From: Lachnospiraceae bacterium
GTDB lineage: Bacteria; Bacillota; Clostridia; Lachnospirales; Lachnospiraceae
Length of the DNA: 42,219 nucleotides
Assembly: GCA_028692975.1 (NCBI GenBank)
Contig: JAQUWF010000017.1
Location: forward strand, 1 to 42,219
Direction: 5' to 3'
In this document: piece by piece, positions 36,654-42,219 of the stretch
How the letters are laid out: every line of letters starts with the position of its first letter
Position numbering within the stretch: position 1 is the stretch's first letter
Translations under genes and position numbers: made by a program
Notes under the pieces: model-generated
What the model saw: only the letters and a program-made list of their open reading frames with translations
Told to the model about the DNA's origin: nothing
Databases searched by the model: none

Positions 36654-37379
36654 ATGAATTTAATCTGTTATTTATCAAATGGCTATCCTACAATCGAATC
36701 AAGTATACAAATGGCTAAGGAATATGTGGATGCAGGATGCAATATTCTGGAAATTGATTTCCCCTCCCATGATCCATTTCTTGAGAGTGAATTGATTTCT
36801 AATAGAATGGCCAAGGCGTTGGAAGTATGTGATGACTATGAAAAGTATATGGAAGAGATTGTGACAATTCACAGAGAACTTCCGGATGCAAAGATTTTAG
36901 TTCTCTCCTATGAGAATACAATTGAAGCAATCGGTATCTCAAAATTCATTGCTTTTTGCAAAGAGAACGGTTTTGAGGATGTGCTGCTGGTGGGACTTAC
37001 GTCAAATAAGATCAAGGACCAGATTATCGCGGCTGGACTGAAAGTGTCCTGTTATGTACAGTTCCAGATGCTGGAAGAAGAAATTGAAAGTGCAAAGCAG
37101 TCCAACGGATTTGTCTATATGCAGGCAAAGGCTGTAGCGGATCAGGGGTATGTAAACGAAAAATATCCTACTTTAAAAGACTGTATCCAGGGTTTGAGAG
37201 ATCATGGCATTGACAGGCCGATTTATTGTGGAGTCGGTGTACATACACCGGAAGATGCCCGTATGGTAAAAGAAGCAGGTGCCGACGGAGCATTTGTCGG
37301 CAGTACAATCTTAAAACTTCAAAATAATCTGCCTGCTATGAAGGCTAAAATCAAAGAGTTCTCAGATGTATGCAAATAG
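36654..37379 (+). CDS. TrpA-like TIM-barrel protein, not in a trp operon
   Basis: A 241-residue homologue of tryptophan synthase alpha chain. The active-site loop is ILEIDFPSHDPFLESE: E33 aligns with catalytic Glu49 of E. coli TrpA, D40-P41 with its D56-P57, and E44 replaces Asp60. The phosphate site near the end is typical (GVGVHTPEDA and AGADGAFVGST). No trpB or other trp gene is present. TrpA performs retro-aldol cleavage of a glycerol-phosphate-bearing substrate, so this paralogue may cleave another phosphosugar. GAGGTGA precedes the ATG. It is the last gene of the operon. Confidence 0.88.
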   Translation: MNLICYLSNGYPTIESSIQMAKEYVDAGCNILEIDFPSHDPFLESELISNRMAKALEVCDDYEKYMEEIVTIHRELPDAKILVLSYENTIEAIGISKFIAFCKENGFEDVLLVGLTSNKIKDQIIAAGLKVSCYVQFQMLEEEIESAKQSNGFVYMQAKAVADQGYVNEKYPTLKDCIQGLRDHGIDRPIYCGVGVHTPEDARMVKEAGADGAFVGSTILKLQNNLPAMKAKIKEFSDVCK

Positions 37380-37380
37380 A

Positions 37381-37434
37381 AAAGATTCCGGTGATTGGTT
37401 CAGAAGATCCAGTCACCGGAATCTTTTTTTGTGA
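37381..37434 (+). terminator. Operon terminator
   Basis: A 19-bp stem with one G-U pair (37381-37399 with 37410-37428) and a 10-nt loop, followed by TTTTG. It starts right after the stop of the TrpA-like gene and ends the long operon. It also holds an A-rich left arm that could act in reverse. Confidence 0.95.
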
Positions 37435-37655
37435 TTAGATATAGAGGAGATGTTAGTTTCTTGTATAGAATTTGAGATGGTGATAAAATATTAAATAGAA
37501 GTGAAGCATTATTTGACTACTAGAGAGAAAAAGGGTTTTGTTTCTGCTGTTTAAAAATGAATAAATCAAAGAGTCTAAAACAATTGTGTTATAGTACATG
37601 GATTCCATAAGGAAAGTGTGGTACAATTTATCTAATTGGATGAGGTATGGTGAAA
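37429..37655. other. Intergenic region without recognised feature
   Basis: An AT-rich 227-bp stretch between the operon terminator and the small ORF. TATAGT (37590-37595) and TACAAT (37622-37627) could be -10 elements, but neither has a good -35 partner. Nothing else seen. Confidence 0.4.
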
Positions 37656-37754
37656 ATGAAAAAAACAGGAAAATTAGTAAAAAGGCTGAAACAGATAAAA
37701 AAAGGCATGCGTGCTTATCAGAAAATCAACCGCAATAAGGGGAAAATCGTAACT
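37656..37754 (+). CDS. Small basic ORF with a G6 tract (possible frameshift)
   Basis: ATG 37656 encodes 32 residues (MKKTGKLVKRLKQ, KKGMRAYQ, INRNKGGKS), highly basic. GAGG at 37642-37645 is a weak ribosome site. A run of six G at 37739-37744 lies just before the end. With one more G (or two fewer) the frame would continue to the TAG at 37790-37792 as GKIVTVVQLVHKAITK, giving about 44-46 residues and stopping directly before the AGGGGG of the next gene. That tight spacing makes the longer version plausible. Could be noise; it has no known family. Confidence 0.4.
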
Positions 37755-37803
37755 GTAGTACAGCTGGTACATAAGGCTATTACCAAATAGAGGGGGATGT
37801 GTT

Positions 37804-40029
37804 ATGGCAGATAAATTATATGATCTGATGGACTGGGCAAAAATCGAGGGGATTGTGTACTCGGATGAATGCCATCCAGGGGAAATATTGGGGCCGCACG
37901 TGGTAAAGGGTGGCGTGTTGGTGCAGGCTTTCTTCCCGGGCGCTGAGAAGGTGAATGTTAAGGTAGAGGGAAAGAAGAAAATCTATCCCATGACATTGGA
38001 GGATGAGGAAGGTTTTTTTGCGGCACTTCTGCCGGGCAGAACGATTCCGGACTATGTGTTTCGGGTAGACGGCGTGGAGAAAAAAGATCCTTACCGATAC
38101 GGCTCCCTGATTGCGGAAGAGCAGCAGTTGGCTTTCGGTGCCGGTACTTGTTACAAGGCTTATGAAATGCTGGGTGCGCATCCCTGTGTCGTGGATGGGG
38201 TACCGGGCGTACATTTCGCGGTGTGGGCACCCGATGCAGTGCGCGTGAGCGTAGTCGGCGAGTTCAATGACTGGGATGGCCGTGTCTGTCCCATGAATCT
38301 GCTGGATACCTGCGGTATTTATGAACTGTTTATACCGGAGATAGAAAACGGTGCGCTGTACAAATATGAATTGCGACTGCGAAACGGCAGGATCTGTCTG
38401 AAAGCAGACCCCTATGGGAATCAGACCGAAGAAATCACAGGCGATGCATCGAAGATCATCAATATGAAAACCTATCACTGGCATGACAAAACATATATTG
38501 AGAAACGCAGAAAGGTCCTTGATGCTGCGGACATGCCTATCGCCATATACGAAGTGAACCTGGGTGAATGGAAGAAAAAAGAAGACGGCAGTGCGTATTC
38601 TTACAGTGAGATCGCACCTGTGCTGGCTGCGTATGTGGCCGACATGGGCTATACCCATGTGGAGTTCATGCCTCTTATGGAATATGCGGAGGATGAGAGC
38701 CTGGGCTATCAGACCAGCAGCTTTTATGCGCCAACCAGCCGCTACGGTACGCCAAATGAACTGAAAGAACTTATCGATACGCTGCATCAGGCAGACATTG
38801 GCGTGATCATGGACTGGACACCGTCGCAGTTTTCCAGTGAAGACAGTGGGCTGGCTGAATTTGATGGGACCTGCCTTTACGAGCATTTGAATCCAAAGCA
38901 GGGGATTCATCCGCTGTGGGGTACACGGATATTTAATTACGGACGTCCACAGGTGAAGAATTTCCTCATTGCAAATGCACTGTTCTGGGTCAGGGTTTAC
39001 CATCTGGACGGGCTTCGCATGGACGGTGTTTCCACTATACTGCGTCTGGATTATGCCAGAAAAGAAGGAGAATGGATACCAAACATATATGGTTCCAACG
39101 AGAATCTGGAGGGCATCGAGTTCCTGAAACATCTCAATTCGATTATGAAAAAGAAATATCCGGATCTGCTCATGATGCTGGAGGAAGATACCGACTGGGG
39201 TGACACCACAGGAAGCGTGGAGGATGACTGTCTGGGCTTTGACTACAAGTGGAATCTGCATTGGACCGAAGATATGGTGCGGTATTTATCTTATGATCCG
39301 TTGTTTCGAGGGGCACATCACAACGATCTGTCTGTAAATATGCTGTATCAGTATATGGACCGCTATATGGTCAGCCTGTCAAGGGATGTGATCGCCTTTG
39401 ATCCGGAGCGGTTCAGAAACCGTATACCTGGGGATGATAAGAAAAAGGATGCGACCCTGCGTGCGGCGTATGGATTTATGACCGCTTATCCGGGCAAGAA
39501 GCTTTTCTCTGCAGGGGAAGATGCGCAGCAGGAATATTTCCGTGCATTGCTGGGCCTGTATAAGACGGAACCGGCATTATCTGCCATCGACTATGATCCG
39601 GACGGCTTTGAATGGATTAATTTTATGGATGCTACACACAATGTGATCACCTTCCTGCGAAAGACAGAAAAAGTCACAGATATGCTGCTTGTAGTATATA
39701 ATTTCTCGGCACTGCAATATACGAATTATCAGATCGGCGTACCGTATTCTGGAAAATACAAAGAAATATTTAACAGTGATGCGGAAATCTTTGGCGGTGA
39801 CGGCTTCGTCAATCCCCGCGTGAAGATGACAAAAAAGGCAGAATGTGACGAACGGACCGATTCCATTACCGTAAAAGTCCCGGCACTGGGATGTGCAGTA
39901 TTCAAATACAGTAGAGCCGTTGCGCGTGCGGTGGACAATAAAACAGCAAAAAGCACGAAAAAAGATGTTGCGAAGAGTGCCAATCTGAAGAAAAAACTGG
40001 AAGATATCATAGAAAAAGAGGAGAAATAA
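37804..40029 (+). CDS. glgB: Divergent glycogen-branching-enzyme-like protein (GH13)
   Basis: A 741-residue GlgB homologue: an N-terminal CBM48-type region, a GH13 barrel and a beta domain, then a Lys/Ala-rich tail (about 700-741). Catalytic nucleophile D407 (GLRMDGVS), acid/base E460 (MLEEDTDW) and D528 (LSRDV) keep the spacing of E. coli D405, E458 and D526. But the region I His (DWVPGHF) is Q342 here (DWTPSQF) and the His before D528 is R527. About 28 residues are also missing after GKKLFSAGED. It may be a branching enzyme with changed activity, or a regulatory or glycan-binding pseudoenzyme. AGGGGG precedes ATG 37804; mscS follows with 3 bp between. Confidence 0.85.
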   Translation: MADKLYDLMDWAKIEGIVYSDECHPGEILGPHVVKGGVLVQAFFPGAEKVNVKVEGKKKIYPMTLEDEEGFFAALLPGRTIPDYVFRVDGVEKKDPYRYGSLIAEEQQLAFGAGTCYKAYEMLGAHPCVVDGVPGVHFAVWAPDAVRVSVVGEFNDWDGRVCPMNLLDTCGIYELFIPEIENGALYKYELRLRNGRICLKADPYGNQTEEITGDASKIINMKTYHWHDKTYIEKRRKVLDAADMPIAIYEVNLGEWKKKEDGSAYSYSEIAPVLAAYVADMGYTHVEFMPLMEYAEDESLGYQTSSFYAPTSRYGTPNELKELIDTLHQADIGVIMDWTPSQFSSEDSGLAEFDGTCLYEHLNPKQGIHPLWGTRIFNYGRPQVKNFLIANALFWVRVYHLDGLRMDGVSTILRLDYARKEGEWIPNIYGSNENLEGIEFLKHLNSIMKKKYPDLLMMLEEDTDWGDTTGSVEDDCLGFDYKWNLHWTEDMVRYLSYDPLFRGAHHNDLSVNMLYQYMDRYMVSLSRDVIAFDPERFRNRIPGDDKKKDATLRAAYGFMTAYPGKKLFSAGEDAQQEYFRALLGLYKTEPALSAIDYDPDGFEWINFMDATHNVITFLRKTEKVTDMLLVVYNFSALQYTNYQIGVPYSGKYKEIFNSDAEIFGGDGFVNPRVKMTKKAECDERTDSITVKVPALGCAVFKYSRAVARAVDNKTAKSTKKDVAKSANLKKKLEDIIEKEEK

Positions 40030-40032
40030 TGC

Positions 40033-40905
40033 ATGTTGCTTACGACTACGGAAATAGACAGTATAGAAGATGTGACAAAGGAAGTTTCACGCTGGCAGCA
40101 ATATATCGATGATAAGATACCTGTTGTGCTGAATTTTCTGCTGGAACTGGCTATTGCACTGGTTATTCTGGTTGTCGGCGGAAAGATCATCAAATGGGTG
40201 GTGCGTTTGTTCCACGCTTTTCTGGACCGGAAGGGCGCCGATGTATCGGTGGTGCAGTTTCTATCCTCCAGCCTGAAGGCTGGGCTGTATTTCCTGCTGA
40301 TCGTCAGTCTTGCCATGCAGATGGGGCTCAATCAGGCATCGGTGGTGGCAGTCATCGGTTCGGTGGGTGTGGGTCTCGGTCTGGCACTCCAAGGCGGTAT
40401 GGCCAATCTTGCCGGAGGTGTTTTGATCCTTCTGGTCAAACCTTTCCGTGTGGGCGATTATATCGTGGAGAGCAGCTCCAAGGATGAAGGAACCGTTTCC
40501 CGCATCGATATGTTTTATACCACCCTGCACACTATAGATAATAAGAAGATCGTCATACCAAATGGCAAGCTGACCAACAACAGCGTGACCAACATTACGG
40601 CCATGGATCTGCGCCAGTTGGATCTGCGTGTGGGCATCAGCTACGAGGATGACCTGAAGCGGGCAAAGGATGTACTGGAAAGACTCATGGACCAGCAGGT
40701 GAAGAAGCTGGACGACAAGGACAGCCGTGTATTCGTAGATGAACTGGCCGACAGCTCCGTAGTCCTCGGCTGTCGGTTCTGGGTAAAAACAGAAGACTAC
40801 TGGCCTGTGAAGTGGGAGATGAACGAAGAGATAAAATGTGCTTTTGATGAAGCGGGTATCAAGATACCGTATAACCAGCTGGAAGTACATGTGAAGAAAC
40901 AATAG
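40033..40905 (+). CDS. mscS: Small-conductance mechanosensitive channel (MscS family)
   Basis: A 290-residue membrane channel that releases solutes on hypo-osmotic shock. Three hydrophobic helices lie at about 30-50, 75-98 and 103-130, the last being the Gly/Ala-rich pore helix (VGVGLGLALQGGMANLAGG). A beta domain (VGDYIVE, IVIPNGKLTNN) and an alpha-beta C-terminal domain follow. The ATG is 3 bp after the preceding stop and follows AGGAG, so expression is coupled to the GlgB-like gene. Length is normal for MscS. Confidence 0.92.
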   Translation: MLLTTTEIDSIEDVTKEVSRWQQYIDDKIPVVLNFLLELAIALVILVVGGKIIKWVVRLFHAFLDRKGADVSVVQFLSSSLKAGLYFLLIVSLAMQMGLNQASVVAVIGSVGVGLGLALQGGMANLAGGVLILLVKPFRVGDYIVESSSKDEGTVSRIDMFYTTLHTIDNKKIVIPNGKLTNNSVTNITAMDLRQLDLRVGISYEDDLKRAKDVLERLMDQQVKKLDDKDSRVFVDELADSSVVLGCRFWVKTEDYWPVKWEMNEEIKCAFDEAGIKIPYNQLEVHVKKQ

Positions 40906-40923
40906 ATATAGAGAAGAAACAGG

Positions 40924-40953
40924 AAAAGGGCGTGCTTTCGGGCATGTTCTTTT
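40924..40953 (+). terminator. Terminator after mscS
   Basis: AAAAGGGCGTGC (40924-40935) pairs with GCATGTTCTTTT (40942-40953), including G-U pairs, around a 6-nt loop; the U-run is part of the stem, then GCTTT. Moderately convincing. Confidence 0.6.
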
Positions 40954-41092
40954 GCTTTGGGGAAATATATGTGGGCAGGTATATTTCTTGCCAAAACCGT
41001 TTAATCTAGGAACTATAAACCTTTGTTTTGTCAAAATCCTTGAGTTTTATTAATCGGGAATTTCTTATCTGTTTTTTATCAAAATAGTTGGT

Positions 41093-41124
41093 AAAATCGT
41101 AGTTTGTACAAAAAAATCGTAGTT
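41093..41124 (+). promoter_or_regulatory. Direct repeats upstream of agr, candidate AgrA/LytTR sites
   Basis: AAAATCGTAGTT occurs at 41093-41104 and again at 41113-41124, exactly 20 bp apart, with a third TAGTT at 41085. LytTR response regulators bind direct repeats on one DNA face just upstream of -35. They end 12 bp before the -35 of the agrD promoter, so AgrA-type activation is expected. Confidence 0.6.
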
Positions 41125-41136
41125 GGTTCATTTATA

Positions 41137-41165
41137 TTGAAAATTTTAGAAAAAGCCATTAAAAT
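41137..41165 (+). promoter_or_regulatory. Candidate agrDB promoter
   Basis: TTGAAA (41137-41142), a 17-bp spacer and TAAAAT (41160-41165), about 40 bp before agrD. The stretch 40954-41208 is AT-rich and holds no gene. Confidence 0.55.
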
Positions 41166-41208
41166 TTGAGTGTAACCTGGAAAAAAATTAAAAAAGAGAG
41201 GAATATCT

Positions 41209-41361
41209 ATGGACAAAAATTTGAAAAAAATTATAACTAAGTATATTGTAAAAGCATCTTATAAAGAGGCAGAAAGAAATGCCAATTCTGCATGCGTTTT
41301 TCTGCATGGACAGCCCAAAATGCCAGAGTGCGTAAAAAAAATGAATAAGATAAATCAATAG
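41209..41361 (+). CDS. agrD: AgrD-like cyclic autoinducer precursor
   Basis: A 50-residue peptide too short for a standard ORF search. An N-terminal amphipathic helix (MDKNLKKIITKYIVKAS) is followed by NSACVFLHGQPKMPEC, matching the cyclic-lactone autoinducer family: Cys29 with a short hydrophobic ring and the conserved QPKxP region for AgrB cleavage. By analogy with clostridial AgrD, the mature signal may be a thiolactone ring of Cys29 to His33 (CVFLH); ring boundaries are inference. GAGAGG precedes ATG 41209. agrB follows 2 bp after the stop. Confidence 0.87.
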   Translation: MDKNLKKIITKYIVKASYKEAERNANSACVFLHGQPKMPECVKKMNKINQ

Positions 41362-41363
41362 CC

Positions 41364-41918
41364 GTGGTTGAAAAAGTTGTAAAACTTTTAGTCAGAAATG
41401 GTGAAATAGTTCAAGAGGAAATCGAAATCTATCAATATGGCTTAGAACTATTGACTAAGAAACTACTTCATGTTTTTGTTATACTGTTCATTGGGTTTAT
41501 AGGAGATGAGTTTTTTGAAGTGCTAGTATTTTTGATGGCTTATGCCAGTATACGTGAGTATGCTGGCGGTTATCATGCAAAAACAGAAATAGGTTGTTAT
41601 TGTTGTACGGGAGTCGTTACGTTAAGTACATTATTTTTTCTTCAAAAATTTCAGACTTTAAGAATAGGCTGGATTTGGTTGATGTTAGTTGCTTGTGGAA
41701 TTGTTATATGGCTATTTTCTCCACAGGAGGCTTTGAATAAGCCTTTAAGTGTGCGGGAAAAATTGGTTTACAGAAAAAAGGCACATTTTTATCTTTTTTT
41801 AGAAGGGCTACTGTGTTTAAGCGGTTTTTTTTTGGAGACCGTTTTATATGGAATTACATGTGCCTGGACAATTCAAACTGTTATGTTTTTCACTGGTTGG
41901 TTTAGCAAAAAGAGATAG
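41364..41918 (+). CDS. agrB: AgrB-like peptide protease and exporter
   Basis: A 184-residue multispanning membrane protein. REYAGGYHAKTEIGC gives the catalytic His71 and Cys78, seven residues apart as in S. aureus AgrB (His77, Cys84). It cleaves the AgrD C-terminus and forms the thiolactone. Start GTG 41364 has little ribosome site of its own and probably relies on coupling to agrD. About five hydrophobic segments follow. Base use is visibly more AT-rich than in the preceding mscS and glgB genes, hinting at a mobile or exchanged signalling locus. Confidence 0.9.
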   Translation: MVEKVVKLLVRNGEIVQEEIEIYQYGLELLTKKLLHVFVILFIGFIGDEFFEVLVFLMAYASIREYAGGYHAKTEIGCYCCTGVVTLSTLFFLQKFQTLRIGWIWLMLVACGIVIWLFSPQEALNKPLSVREKLVYRKKAHFYLFLEGLLCLSGFFLETVLYGITCAWTIQTVMFFTGWFSKKR

Positions 41919-41941
41919 GTGGTCAATCATTTGCAACATTC

Positions 41942-41974
41942 AAAAAAGAATCTGATGAAAAGATTCTTTTTTTG
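41942..41974 (+). terminator. Terminator between agrB and the regulator
   Basis: AAAAAAGAATCT (41942-41953) pairs with AGATTCTTTTTT (41961-41972), loop GATGAAA, with the U-run inside and after the stem. Partial read-through to the regulator is possible. Confidence 0.75.
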
Positions 41975-42020
41975 ATGTATGATATAGACTGAAAATGTCA
42001 GTGAAGTGGAGGAGATACAA

Positions 42021-42219
42021 GTGATAAAAGTAGCTGTATGCGATGACGAAGAACAAATCTGTGTAAAATTGATGACAATTACGAAATCTTTTTTCGAAGA
42101 AATACAAAGGCAGGTATGGGTGGCTGAGTTTAAGGATGGTTATCAACTTCTAAAATCAAACACCCGCTTTGATATTATATTTCTAGATATAGATATGCCA
42201 GATATGAATGGCATTGAGA
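42021..42219 (+). CDS. AgrA-like response regulator (truncated by the window)
   Basis: GTG 42021, preceded by GGAGGA (42008-42013), opens a frame to the window end. The 66 visible residues form the start of a receiver domain: MIKVAVCDDE (acidic pair D8-D9) and FLDIDMPDMNG with phosphoacceptor D56. Position after agrB suggests the AgrA/LytTR type, but the DNA-binding domain and any AgrC-like kinase lie outside the window. Confidence 0.85.
   Translation, partial: MIKVAVCDDEEQICVKLMTITKSFFEEIQRQVWVAEFKDGYQLLKSNTRFDIIFLDIDMPDMNGIE

Noticed and set aside
27614..37379. Nicotinamide riboside pathway as a firm call for the nucleoside operon
   Set aside because: Importer, phosphorylase and amidase would fit, but the amidase lacks the nicotinamidase metal site and the TrpA-like, BtpA and Fe-ADH genes are unexplained by that model.
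36654..37379. Tryptophan synthase alpha chain of the trp pathway
   Set aside because: No trpB or other trp gene nearby, Asp60 position altered, and the operon is of nucleoside type.
37816..39261. 481-residue minus-strand ORF opposite the GlgB-like gene
   Set aside because: Antisense shadow, His- and Ile-rich, no motif.

Overview
The window reads as a chromosomal segment of a Gram-positive Clostridia bacterium, most likely a gut Lachnospiraceae. The basis is the plsX-acpP-rnc-smc-ftsY order, strong AGGAGG-type ribosome binding sites, a fused 2-hydroxyacyl-CoA dehydratase-type activase, BlaI/BlaR1- and Agr-type systems, Nif11-type leader peptides and a DUF6273-like surface protein. I cannot name the genus. 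No rRNA, tRNA, CRISPR array, insertion sequence or phage gene was seen.

Layout. (1) 1-3.9 kb: three small double-glycine peptide precursors and a large signal-peptide/Ig-like surface protein ending in a terminator. (2) 3.9-11.9 kb: a housekeeping block, plsX, acpP, rnc, smc, ftsY, then a threonine ammonia-lyase, closed by a bidirectional terminator. (3) 11.9-16.2 kb, minus strand: one giant acyl-CoA dehydratase activase with its own promoter. (4) 16.3-18.0 kb: tgt and yajC. (5) 18.1-23.9 kb: leuB-ilvD-ilvB-serA, branched-chain amino acid and serine synthesis, with a sigma-A-type promoter and a strong terminator. (6) 23.9-25.85 kb: a BlaI-like repressor and BlaR1-like metalloprotease under a promoter whose spacer is an operator palindrome. 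(7) 25.9-37.4 kb: two paralogous GntR/UTRA regulators and a tightly packed ten-gene transport and catabolic operon: BMP lipoprotein, ABC ATPase, two permeases, cysteine hydrolase, PfkB kinase, nucleoside phosphorylase, BtpA-family TIM barrel, iron-dependent alcohol dehydrogenase and a TrpA-like TIM barrel, ended by a 19-bp-stem terminator. (8) 37.6-40.95 kb: a tiny basic ORF, a divergent GlgB-like protein and an MscS channel. (9) 41.0-42.2 kb: an AT-rich agr quorum-sensing locus (agrD, agrB, start of an AgrA-like response regulator) with direct repeats upstream that look like LytTR sites.

The strongest candidate for an undescribed system is region 7. The transporter and phosphorylase point to a nucleoside, but the combination with a PfkB kinase, an amidase-like hydrolase, two orphan TIM-barrel proteins and an Fe-alcohol dehydrogenase matches no catabolic route I know. 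It could import a nucleoside, split off the base, phosphorylate the sugar phosphate, cleave it by retro-aldol chemistry and reduce the aldehyde. The next most interesting are the peptide family in which related cores carry two different leader types, and the GlgB homologue that keeps the catalytic triad but lacks both conserved active-site histidines.
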